The translations under genes and the position numbers were made by a program. From NCBI GenBank assembly GCA_017559385.1, contig JAFYSK010000024.1, positions 1 through 35,794 of the forward strand: DNA of 35,794 nucleotides, given 5' to 3'. Position 1 is the stretch's first letter. Every line of letters starts with the position of its first letter. The notes under the pieces were generated by a model. It had not been told where the DNA came from. It ran no database searches and saw only the letters and a list, made by a program, of their open reading frames with translations. The DNA comes from Paludibacteraceae bacterium (GTDB lineage: Bacteria > Bacteroidota > Bacteroidia > Bacteroidales > Paludibacteraceae). This document shows, in pieces, positions 16,575-23,367 of the stretch.

Positions 16575-16594
16575 TGGTTTCGTGTTTAGTAAAT

Positions 16595-16610
16595 TGTTTC
16601 ACGTGGAACA
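16595..16610. promoter_or_regulatory. parS, ParB/Spo0J binding site
   Basis: TGTTTCACGTGGAACA; its reverse complement TGTTCCACGTGAAACA matches the bacterial parS consensus TGTTNCACGTGAAACA at all 16 positions. It lies in the 68-bp spacer between mnmG and apt. parS sites recruit ParB for origin segregation and cluster around oriC. parA and parB are not in this window. Confidence 0.85.
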
Positions 16611-16642
16611 TTCGCAGAAAAAATAAAATCATATAAAAAACA

Positions 16643-17167
16643 ATGAAGCAAGAAGAAGTGCTCGCGGCGATTCGCGACGTAAAAGACTTTCCTGTACCAG
16701 GAATCATTTTTAAGGATATTACTACTGTGTTGAGTAATCCAGAGTATCTGAAATGGATGAAAGATGAGATTGTAAATCTGTACAGAGCTTATGGAATTAC
16801 CAAGGTAGTAGGTATAGAATCTAGAGGATTTATCTTAGGTCCAGCAGTAGCTATGGATTTGGGTGCAGGTTTTGTGCCTGTTCGCAAACCAGGTAAACTG
16901 CCAGCAGAGACCATAGAAGTAAGTTATGCAAAAGAGTATGGTATAGATACGATTCAGATACACGCTGACGCATTGAATGAGAATGACGTAGTGCTTTTGC
17001 ATGATGACTTGTTGGCTACAGGAGGATCAATGGCTGCTGCATTAGAGCTAGTAAGAAAGTTCAATGTAAAGAAGGTGTATATCAACTTTATTATTGAGTT
17101 GGAATTCTTGAACGGCAGAAAAACTATTGGCGACGATGTAGAGATTAGCAGCTTGATGAGTTGCTAA
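16643..17167 (+). CDS. apt: Adenine phosphoribosyltransferase
   Basis: 174 residues. Family start FPVPGIIFKDITTVL, GIESRGFILGPAVA, the flexible-loop RKPGKLPAETIEVSY, and the PRPP-binding motif VVLLHDDLLATGGSM. Converts adenine and PRPP to AMP and PPi in purine salvage. The leader contains the parS site. Confidence 0.96.
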   Translation: MKQEEVLAAIRDVKDFPVPGIIFKDITTVLSNPEYLKWMKDEIVNLYRAYGITKVVGIESRGFILGPAVAMDLGAGFVPVRKPGKLPAETIEVSYAKEYGIDTIQIHADALNENDVVLLHDDLLATGGSMAAALELVRKFNVKKVYINFIIELEFLNGRKTIGDDVEISSLMSC

Positions 17168-17266
17168 GAAAGGAAAAAAGAACTAAGAACAAGGAGCAAA
17201 GACAAATTAGTAGTGGTGAAAATAAACGCTGCTGATTTGTGATTTGCTCCGATTTTATCGGAAGGC

Positions 17267-19084
17267 ATGTCTAAAAATCCGCATATACAGGAGATACTTC
17301 GTCGGTTGCCAGAAGAGCCGGGGGTGTACCAATACTTCAACGAAGTAGGGGAAGTGATATATGTGGGTAAGGCAAAGAACCTGAAACGTCGGGTTAGTAG
17401 TTACTTTCATAAGGAGCAGGATCGGTATAAGACCAAACTGCTTGTTCAGAGCATAGCGGATATCAAATATATCGTAGTAAAAAGCGAACAAGACGCATTT
17501 TTGCTAGAGAACAACCTAATCAAGCAATACCAACCTCACTATAATATTTTGCTAAAGGACGGCAAGAGTTATCCGAGTATTTGTATTACGAGAGAGGAAT
17601 ATCCTAGGATATTTAAGACTAGGAAGATCATTAAGGGCATAGGAGATTACTATGGTCCTTATACTTTTGGCTATACACTGGACTTGGTTTTGGAGTTAAT
17701 ACATAAGCTCTACCCTATTCGCACATGCGCAATGCAGATGAATAAAAGTAGCGTTGAAATGGGGAAATATCGTGTGTGTTTGAAGTATCATCTGGGTAAC
17801 TGCTGTGGTATATGCGAGGGTAAAGTAAGCCGAGAGAAGTATTTGGAATATATAGAATCGGCTCGTAAGATCATCAAGGGTGATGCGCAAGAGATCAGCA
17901 AGCAGATAGAGGCAGAAATGATGAAAGCGGCTCTGGGGATGCGTTATGAAGAGGCGGGGCGAGTGAAAGAAAAGCTCGAATTGATCGAGCAATTCAAGAG
18001 TAAAACGGTGATTACGAACTCGCATGCAGGCGATGTGGATGTATTCGGATACGATGAAATGGGCCAAAATGTGTATATCAGTATGCTGCATGTGCATAAC
18101 GGAAGTATTGTACAGGGGCAGACGATTGAGTATAAGAAGCAGCTAGACGAGACTAGAGAAGAGATTTTGGCGATGGGTATTTACGAATTACGCGAGCAAT
18201 TGGGAAGTACAACCAAGGAGGTAATTGTTCCGTTTATTCCGGAGATAATTGATGAAAATTTGCAAGTGAATATCGCTTTGGGAGGTGATAAAAAGAAGCT
18301 GCTGGATCTAGCGATGCAGAATGTGCAGCAGTACAAGAAAGACCGGATTAAACAGGATGATAAGCTGAATCCTGACCAACGAGCTGCGCGTATCCTGGGT
18401 GGACTGCAAAGTTTGTTGGGTCTGCCTACCCTGCCGATGTGGATAGATAGTTTTGATAACTCGAACACACAAGGTAGCAATGCGGTGGCAGGTTGTGTGG
18501 TATTTAAGAAAGCACGCGCGTGCAAGAGCGAGTATAAGAAATATGAGATCAAGACGGTAGTTGGTCCAGATGACTATGCGAGTATGCGTGAGGTAGTCAG
18601 GAGACGATATACTAGATTAGTGGAAGAGGGCAGTGCCCTACCCGACCTGATTATTGCCGACGGTGGACTGGGTCAGATGGGTGCTATTCGTGAGGTAGTG
18701 GAAGGAGAGTTAGGTTTGCAAATTCCGATAGCGGGATTGAAGAAAGATAACAAGCATAGGACGAATACCCTACTCTATGGTGAGCCCGCTAAGGAGTTTG
18801 GCATGAAAGTGACGGACGAGATCTTCCGTCTGATGGTGGAGATACAGGATGAGGTGCACAGATTTGCTATCAGTTACCATAAAAAGAAGCGAAGTAAGGC
18901 TCAAACAAAGAGCGAACTAGATGATATTCAGGGAGTTGGCTCAATTACAAAGCAAAAGATACTGCAACGCTTTGGCTCCGTGGCGCGTGCTAGAAGCGCG
19001 AAATTGGAAGAATGGATTGATTTGCTCGGAACTCGCTCAGGGACAAAGATTTACGAGCATTTTAATGGCAAAATAACGCCCTGA
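17267..19084 (+). CDS. uvrC: UvrABC system protein C
   Basis: 605 residues. GIY-YIG nuclease domain at the N-terminus (GVYQYF...IYVGKAKNLKRRVSSYF), cysteine-containing segment with CLKYHLGNCCGICEG, a UVR helix (about 200-240), the RNase H-like C-terminal nuclease (VAGCVVF, LIIADGGLGQMGA) and a terminal helix-hairpin-helix (LDDIQGVGSITKQKILQRFG). Makes the dual incisions in nucleotide excision repair. The 99-nt spacer after apt holds purine-rich AAGAACAAG-type repeats and a short CCGATtttATCGG hairpin just before the ATG. Confidence 0.96.
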   Translation: MSKNPHIQEILRRLPEEPGVYQYFNEVGEVIYVGKAKNLKRRVSSYFHKEQDRYKTKLLVQSIADIKYIVVKSEQDAFLLENNLIKQYQPHYNILLKDGKSYPSICITREEYPRIFKTRKIIKGIGDYYGPYTFGYTLDLVLELIHKLYPIRTCAMQMNKSSVEMGKYRVCLKYHLGNCCGICEGKVSREKYLEYIESARKIIKGDAQEISKQIEAEMMKAALGMRYEEAGRVKEKLELIEQFKSKTVITNSHAGDVDVFGYDEMGQNVYISMLHVHNGSIVQGQTIEYKKQLDETREEILAMGIYELREQLGSTTKEVIVPFIPEIIDENLQVNIALGGDKKKLLDLAMQNVQQYKKDRIKQDDKLNPDQRAARILGGLQSLLGLPTLPMWIDSFDNSNTQGSNAVAGCVVFKKARACKSEYKKYEIKTVVGPDDYASMREVVRRRYTRLVEEGSALPDLIIADGGLGQMGAIREVVEGELGLQIPIAGLKKDNKHRTNTLLYGEPAKEFGMKVTDEIFRLMVEIQDEVHRFAISYHKKKRSKAQTKSELDDIQGVGSITKQKILQRFGSVARARSAKLEEWIDLLGTRSGTKIYEHFNGKITP

Positions 19085-19390
19085 GAATTGAATATTTTTG
19101 ATGAGCGTGGAACAAGATACAGGCAAAATGATGTGTTTTAGAGGAAAATTTTGCTCCTACTCGCTACGCTCGAGAAATCTAAATAAATCTTATTGCAACG
19201 ACTCTGATTTTATTGCTACCGCTCCTTCGCTTTCGCTCCGTGCGCTGAATCTTAAGTAAATCTAGCGGTAAACGATAAAGTAAAAAAATTACAGTCGTTT
19301 GTAATATTTTCTTTTTCTCATTTGTCTAATGGGTGTAGTCGCAAAGAAGCGACAGAAAACGATTTGTTAAACTTATTAAATTTTAGTATT
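19085..19390. other. Intergenic region downstream of uvrC
   Basis: 306 bp without a gene. Holds family B copy B5 and a small hairpin GTCGC-aaagaa-GCGAC at about 19338-19353. No clear terminator for uvrC and no full promoter consensus for the next gene were found. Confidence 0.7.
19151..19255 (+). repeat. Family B repeat, copy B5 (shortest)
   Basis: GCTCCTA, hairpin CTCG...CGAG, GAAATCTAAATAAATCTTAT, a short degenerate middle lacking the CTCCG box, ATTGCTACCGCTCC, a CGCTTTCG-rich variable part, GCTGAATCTTAA. Confidence 0.75.
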
Positions 19391-19852
19391 ATGTACGCAA
19401 CCATTATTGATGAATTAGTGCCCCTATTTGGAATGTTGTTACTTTTTGGTGGAATACCTGCAATTATTTTGACAGGTGTGATTATGTATCTCAAAAACCG
19501 CCGTCACAAAGTGGAGGAACATAGCAAACTCATCTCTCAAATGATTGAGAAGAGTGAAGGTGCAAACATTGACTTCAAGGCTATGGCTGAGATGTTGAAT
19601 GAGACGGACAGCAAAAAGAAGACCACCAAGATGGCAGTCTTGAAACACTTGGAGTATGGTGCACTTTGCTCATTGGTAGGATTGTTTGTACTCCTTTATG
19701 GCTTGTTCATCAACCCAATTAACAAGGCTGTAGTCATCGGAGGTTTGCTGCTGACTATTGGTGTGGCATTCTTAGTGATGTTCTTTGTGTCAAAGAATTA
19801 TCTCAAGAAGGAGATTGAGAAAGAGGAAAAAGAACTTGCAGAAAAAGAATAA
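19391..19852 (+). CDS. DUF6249-like membrane protein
   Basis: 153 residues from the ATG at 19391; upstream in-frame codons lie in a hairpin leader and do not look coding. One N-terminal membrane segment (LFGMLLLFGGIPAIILTGVIMYL), a charged cytoplasmic stretch, two C-terminal hydrophobic segments (LEYGALCSLVGLFVLLYGLF and VVIGGLLLTIGVAFLVMFF), then a Lys/Glu-rich tail. The layout and the following ECF sigma gene fit the DUF6249 group of Bacteroidota. Function unknown. Confidence 0.75.
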   Translation: MYATIIDELVPLFGMLLLFGGIPAIILTGVIMYLKNRRHKVEEHSKLISQMIEKSEGANIDFKAMAEMLNETDSKKKTTKMAVLKHLEYGALCSLVGLFVLLYGLFINPINKAVVIGGLLLTIGVAFLVMFFVSKNYLKKEIEKEEKELAEKE

Positions 19853-19873
19853 ACTGCGTTTATCTGACTTTCT

Positions 19874-19956
19874 ATTAAAGACAATTATTGTCAATTCAGG
19901 ATATCTTTTGTTTAGGTTAGAGGAATGCGCTAGCGCATTGGTAACCCAAACAAAAT
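19874..19956 (+). repeat. Family C hairpin element, copy C1
   Basis: TTAAAGACAATTATTGTC (palindromic core), AATTCAGG, then a long hairpin: lower stem TTTTGTTTAGGTTA (19906-19919) / TAACCCAAACAAAA (19942-19955) with one mismatch, and an apical 16-bp perfect palindrome AATGCGCTAGCGCATT (19924-19939). Located 42 nt before the ECF sigma ATG. A second copy precedes tsaE. Confidence 0.85.
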
Positions 19957-19997
19957 GAAGAATTTTCGAGATTAGATCACTTGTTTTTCATAAATTA

Positions 19998-20492
19998 ATG
20001 GATAAGCAGCAGTTTATTTCCGCCATTGGCGGCTTGCAGGAATCCCTTAGGCGGTTCCTGCTTGTGCTGACTCATGGTGATGAAGAACTGGCAAACGATC
20101 TGGCACAGGAAGCGATAGTGAAAGCTTATTTGCATTGTGCTACTTTTGAAGAGAAATCGGCTTTGCAGACATGGGTGTTTCGCATTGCCTACAACGAATA
20201 CCTAAACGAACAGAATAAGTACTGGAATACCCATCGTGTGGCAGTAGAGAACTATGAAAGCGTTGATACGGAAGTAGCCACCGAACAGCCAGATGCGGCA
20301 TTTCGCTATGAGCCACTATATCAGGCTATTAACCAGCTACCAAAGCAAGAGAAAGCCGTGGTGATACTGTATTATCTGGAAGAAAAAAGCATTCGAGAGA
20401 TTAGCAAGATCACTGAAATATCAGAGGGCAGTGTTGCGGTGATGCTGTTTAGAGCCAGGAAGAAGCTGAAAGCTATTTTGAGTAAAGAATAA
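19998..20492 (+). CDS. ECF-type RNA polymerase sigma factor
   Basis: 164 residues. Sigma region 2 (DEELANDLAQEAIVKAYLH, then ALQTWVFRIAYNEYLNEQNK) and region 4 (LPKQEKAVVILYYLEEKSIREISKITEISEGSVAVMLFRARKKL) are both clear. No N- or C-terminal extension. Directs RNA polymerase to an alternative regulon. Flanked by a DUF6249-like membrane gene upstream and a small membrane-protein gene downstream, the latter being a candidate anti-sigma or accessory factor. A long hairpin (C1) sits in its leader. Confidence 0.93.
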   Translation: MDKQQFISAIGGLQESLRRFLLVLTHGDEELANDLAQEAIVKAYLHCATFEEKSALQTWVFRIAYNEYLNEQNKYWNTHRVAVENYESVDTEVATEQPDAAFRYEPLYQAINQLPKQEKAVVILYYLEEKSIREISKITEISEGSVAVMLFRARKKLKAILSKE

Positions 20493-20521
20493 GGAACAAG
20501 GAACCAAGAACAAAGACTAAA

Positions 20522-20818
20522 ATGATGCTAACAATAAAAACCAAGATAAGTAAGCGTTTGCGTGCGAGTGCTCCGCAAGTAAAAGATAATGAAGCGTTTA
20601 TGGCGGATACGATTCGTCAGATTGATCTTATGCCATCGCCTAGTAGTGAGTTGCAAGAGAGTTTGCGAAGATATACGATGATGGAGCGATTGGCCATGCG
20701 AATGGATGGTGCTCGTTGGTTGCTGGTTGGCGGTGCTGGTAGTGTGGCTGTTGGATATGCTGTTTTTAGCCATTTAGAGGCGATCTTGGGTGCTATTTCG
20801 GCGTTGATGGTGGTATAA
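20522..20818 (+). CDS. Small membrane protein, possible sigma-factor partner
   Basis: 98 residues (ATG at 20522 or 20525). A soluble basic N-terminal half (about 1-65) and a hydrophobic C-terminal half (WLLVGGAGSVAVGYAVFSHL and AILGAISALMVV). No recognised domain. Its position 29 nt after an ECF sigma gene suggests an anti-sigma-like or accessory role, but no anti-sigma motif is visible. The spacer holds GGAACCAAGAACAAAGAC, similar to the spacer before uvrC. Confidence 0.65.
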   Translation: MMLTIKTKISKRLRASAPQVKDNEAFMADTIRQIDLMPSPSSELQESLRRYTMMERLAMRMDGARWLLVGGAGSVAVGYAVFSHLEAILGAISALMVV

Positions 20819-20846
20819 GTTACTGCCATAAAAGGTGATTTGATGA

Positions 20847-20880
20847 TAAAAAAATGCACTCGAATTGAGTGCATTTTTAT
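20847..20880. terminator. Bidirectional terminator
   Basis: Stem ATGCACTC / GAGTGCAT (20854-20874) with loop GAATT, A-run on the left and T-run on the right, between convergent genes. Confidence 0.88.
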
Positions 20881-20900
20881 TTTACTAAACCTATTTAAAA

Positions 20901-21425
20901 TTAGAAGCAATAGCGAACGCTAGCTGCCAAGTGCCAATCGAATTGATTAAGGAGTAGCTCCATTGGTACATTGATCGACATGGCATAACCAGGACGGAAA
21001 TCTAGTCCAAAAGCAAGAGGTAGATTGTCCATCTTATACCCTACCCCAGCAAAGGCATTAATACCAAACTTACCCAAGGTAGCAGGATTGACTGTATGAA
21101 GGGTTTGCATCAAACCAGCGCTTACACCACCACCGAGCTCGGCATAAATTCCATATTTTAAATCCATATGGTACAAGAAGTTAGGATTGAGGATGAAATC
21201 AAAGATGTCAGCTTGAAGTGGGATATAATCACCATCTCCTATAATACCGAGTTGAGTACTTTGGAAACCAACTGCTAGATCCGCTTGAATAGCAAAATTT
21301 TTGGTCATGTGCTGCTTGTAACTCAAGCCATTGAGTCCACCTACAACGAGACCAATCTCATGGTTTTGTGCCATACTTGCTGTCGCAAAAATTAGTGCAA
21401 CAAGGCTAAAAAATAATTTTTTCAT
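20901..21425 (-). CDS. Outer-membrane beta-barrel protein
   Basis: 174 residues. Signal peptide MKKLFFSLVALIFATASMAQ, then alternating hydrophobic strands with Gly/aromatic pattern and a C-terminal aromatic residue (DWHLAASVRYCF), typical of an eight-stranded OmpX-like barrel. The ligand or role is unknown. Has a consensus leftward promoter (21514-21544) and ends at a bidirectional terminator. Confidence 0.8.
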   Translation of the reverse strand: MKKLFFSLVALIFATASMAQNHEIGLVVGGLNGLSYKQHMTKNFAIQADLAVGFQSTQLGIIGDGDYIPLQADIFDFILNPNFLYHMDLKYGIYAELGGGVSAGLMQTLHTVNPATLGKFGINAFAGVGYKMDNLPLAFGLDFRPGYAMSINVPMELLLNQFDWHLAASVRYCF

Positions 21426-21513
21426 GATTTGTAATTCTGTTGTGCCTACTCTTCTTAGGATTTTCGGCTTACTCCGTTATTATGATAGAATTGATAGTTC
21501 TCTAATTCGAGTG

Positions 21514-21544
21514 CAAAGTTACAACATTTTTTTGACATGTGCAA
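21514..21544 (-). promoter_or_regulatory. Promoter for the beta-barrel gene
   Basis: Leftward TTG (21542-21544), 20 nt, TAACTTTG (21514-21521). Predicted leader about 80 nt. Confidence 0.8.
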
Positions 21545-21564
21545 TTTTTTTTACAAGAATTTTA

Positions 21565-21574
21565 CCCCCCCCCC
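21565..21574. repeat. C10 homopolymer tract
   Basis: Ten consecutive C on the plus strand, 20 bp upstream of the beta-barrel promoter, where slippage could alter upstream DNA geometry. Confidence 0.85.
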
Positions 21575-21682
21575 ATATTCTTTCTAACCAACTGATTTAT
21601 AGGTAGTTGCGTTTTGCGTTTTTTTACTATTAAAATAGGGAATATCATTACTAATTTGTTTGGTAAATATATACTTATCTAA

Positions 21683-21725
21683 CGTATATCTATCGTGTAT
21701 CTACCGTATATGTACCGTAATTGAT
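21683..21725. repeat. 11-bp tandem repeats, helically phased
   Basis: CGTATATCTAT, CGTGTATCTAC, CGTATATGTAC and a degenerate fourth CGTAATTGAT. The 11-bp spacing puts each copy on the same face of the helix, as in a multi-site operator. Sits 60-100 bp upstream of the GNAT promoter. Confidence 0.75.
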
Positions 21726-21784
21726 AGCGAGAGAGAGTAGGGGAGAATAGGTCGGGAAGAAATAGGAAAGAGGATAGATTGGAT

Positions 21785-21815
21785 TTGCAAATATCAGGAA
21801 AAAGTAGTAATTTTG
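21785..21815 (+). promoter_or_regulatory. Promoter for the GNAT gene
   Basis: TTG (21785-21787), 20 nt, TAATTTTG (21808-21815). Predicted start about 21822, so the whole of B6 would be in a leader of roughly 195 nt. Confidence 0.8.
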
Positions 21816-21831
21816 TGCGGGGAATAGGGAT

Positions 21832-21963
21832 TTAGCTCCTTGCGCCTAGCGCAGAAATCTTATAAATCTTATTTTCCACGCATACACCTCGTTTTTTCAG
21901 GCACTCCGTGATAAATTACCACCATTCCTTCCGCCGTTCCGTGCTCAGTCATTGAATCTTAGG
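21832..21963 (+). repeat. Family B repeat, copy B6 (within GNAT leader)
   Basis: TTAGCTCCT, palindrome TGCGC-CTA-GCGCA, GAAATCTTATAAATCTTAT, variable middle, CTCCGTGATAAATTACCACC (G-T wobble keeps the inner hairpin), variable part, TTGAATCTTAG. Confidence 0.85.
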
Positions 21964-22018
21964 GAATGTGGCGAGAAAATTTGATAGTGTTAACAGATGT
22001 ATAAATTCCAAAAAAAAT

Positions 22019-22582
22019 ATGATTAAGATCAGAAAAGCAACAATAGAAGATGTGGCGTATATTGCAGAAGGAATATACCATGCGTTTTTGTTGAAAGATG
22101 AAGGGCTTTATAATCAATGGATTAGTACGCTGAAGGAGGTATGTGCACAAGAGGATACGTATTATAGCTATAGGAACAGCTGGATAGCGGAAGTGGATGG
22201 AGAAAGAGCGGGAATGATGATAGCTGTAGATGGGGAGCATTACCGCGAGCAGAGGGATAAGATGTATCCGCAGCTGAAGGGGCTGTTTGATGTGGCTTTT
22301 GGCAAGGGTTGGGACGATATGGAGGATGAAGCGAAAGCGGGTGAGTTCTATATCGACAGTTTGGCGGTGTCCCTACCCTACAGGAATCAAGGCGTGGGAA
22401 GGGCGTTGCTAGAAAAAGCTAAGAAGATGGCAAAGGACAAGGGGATTGGTGTGGTGACATTGGCTGTGGAGCCAGAGAACAAGGCGAAAAAGTTGTACCA
22501 GAGGCTAGGATTTGGTTATCAGAGAGGTATAGAGATATTCAATGAGGAATATGAACTGTATGCAGCAGAAATAGTTGTGTAA
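22019..22582 (+). CDS. GNAT-family N-acetyltransferase
   Basis: 187 residues from the ATG at 22019 (MIKIRKATIEDVAYIAEGIY). Acetyl-CoA motif A is YRNQGVGRALLEKAKKMA preceded by the strand FYIDSLAVSLP; motif B TLAVEPENKAKKLYQRLGF follows. Substrate cannot be inferred. Monocistronic-looking, with its own promoter and a leader that contains a family B element; the tsaE promoter overlaps its 3' end. Confidence 0.88.
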   Translation: MIKIRKATIEDVAYIAEGIYHAFLLKDEGLYNQWISTLKEVCAQEDTYYSYRNSWIAEVDGERAGMMIAVDGEHYREQRDKMYPQLKGLFDVAFGKGWDDMEDEAKAGEFYIDSLAVSLPYRNQGVGRALLEKAKKMAKDKGIGVVTLAVEPENKAKKLYQRLGFGYQRGIEIFNEEYELYAAEIVV

Positions 22583-22605
22583 TTGAAAAAAAAGTAGTAA
22601 TTTTG
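22575..22605 (+). promoter_or_regulatory. Promoter for tsaE
   Basis: TTG (22575-22577), 20 nt, TAATTTTG (22598-22605). The upstream box lies in the last codons of the GNAT gene. Predicted leader about 180 nt, containing element C2. Confidence 0.8.
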
Positions 22606-22621
22606 CGGCGGAATTATTTTG

Positions 22622-22727
22622 TTAAAGACAATTAATGTCAATTTTGATGTCAATTATTGTCAATTCAAGGTGGATTTTTGTTTTGGTTGGATGAGCGACG
22701 CGTCGCTTGCAACCAAAAACAAAAATA
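22622..22727 (+). repeat. Family C hairpin element, copy C2
   Basis: TTAAAGACAATTAATGTC, a second ATGTCAATTATTGTC copy, then a long hairpin: lower stem TTTTTGTTTTGGTTG (22675-22689) / CAACC...AAAAA (22710-22725), perfect apart from one bulged A, with the apical palindrome AGCGACGCGTCGCT (22694-22707). The layout matches C1 but both stems differ in sequence and stay paired. Confidence 0.85.
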
Positions 22728-22793
22728 AAAGGAATAATTTTTACACTACCAAAATTATAGAATATTATACAAAATTAACCAAAATTATTATTG

Positions 22794-23291
22794 ATGGCAA
22801 ACAATTTGAAATACACGATAAAAAAAGATGCTGAGAAAGGTATCTACTTGCTGAATGCACAAGGAGAGGAAGTGGCTGCTACCGACATTTTAGATAAATG
22901 CGATGACAGACGGGTGTTTGCCTTCAACGGAAAAATGGGTGCGGGTAAGACGACCTTTATCAAGTGTTTGTGCGAAGCAATGGGTACGGAAGATGTGGTG
23001 AATAGTCCGACCTTTGCGATAGTGAATGTGTATGAAGTCAACGCTAATCGCCACCCTGATGAGTTGAAAGTTGAAAATTTAAAGTTTAAAGGCGAAGTGT
23101 ATCACTTTGATTGTTACCGGATTAAGGACCTGAGAGAGGCTTTGGATATGGGTACGGAGGAGTATTTGTACTCGGGTAACTACTGCTTTATTGAGTGGGC
23201 AGAGATGATTGAGCCACTGCTGCCAGAGGATACGGTATGGGTAAGTATTGAGGTGCAGGACAATGGGGAGAGATTGTTAACGATTAATTAG
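22794..23291 (+). CDS. tsaE: TsaE, tRNA threonylcarbamoyladenosine synthesis ATPase
   Basis: 165 residues from the ATG at 22794. Walker A FNGKMGAGKTTFIK, then VNSPTFAIVNVYE, YHFDCYRI and IEWAEMIEPLLPED, all typical of TsaE. Works with TsaB/TsaD to make t6A37 in ANN-decoding tRNAs. Unusual: between VNVYEV and the conserved YHFDCYRI there is an extra segment with ELKVENLKFKG, encoded by a 7-bp tandem repeat, where the family normally has a short turn. A 180-nt leader holds hairpin C2. Confidence 0.93.
   Translation: MANNLKYTIKKDAEKGIYLLNAQGEEVAATDILDKCDDRRVFAFNGKMGAGKTTFIKCLCEAMGTEDVVNSPTFAIVNVYEVNANRHPDELKVENLKFKGEVYHFDCYRIKDLREALDMGTEEYLYSGNYCFIEWAEMIEPLLPEDTVWVSIEVQDNGERLLTIN
23063..23091 (+). 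repeat. 7-bp tandem repeat inserted in tsaE
   Basis: GTTGAAA, GTTGAAA, ATTTAAA, GTTTAAA, G: four heptamers read in frame as ELKVENLKFK. Such heptamers are more typical of intergenic DNA in Bacteroidales. Confidence 0.8.
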
Positions 23292-23313
23292 GCAGTAGTT
23301 GAGCATTGAATAA

Positions 23314-23348
23314 AAAAATAAAAGCATCCTTCAAGGGATGCTTTTATT
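23314..23348. terminator. Bidirectional terminator after tsaE
   Basis: Stem AAAGCATCC / GGATGCTTT with a 6-nt loop, A-run before and T-run after, between convergent genes. Confidence 0.88.
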
Positions 23349-23367
23349 ATATGTATGAAAGAGTAGA

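Larger units (their letters stand above)
21426..22018. other. Divergent intergenic region, 593 bp
   Basis: No gene. From left to right: leftward promoter; a C10 homopolymer (21565-21574); AT-rich DNA; 11-bp phased repeats (21683-21725); a rightward promoter (21785-21815); family B copy B6 within the predicted GNAT leader. Confidence 0.8.
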
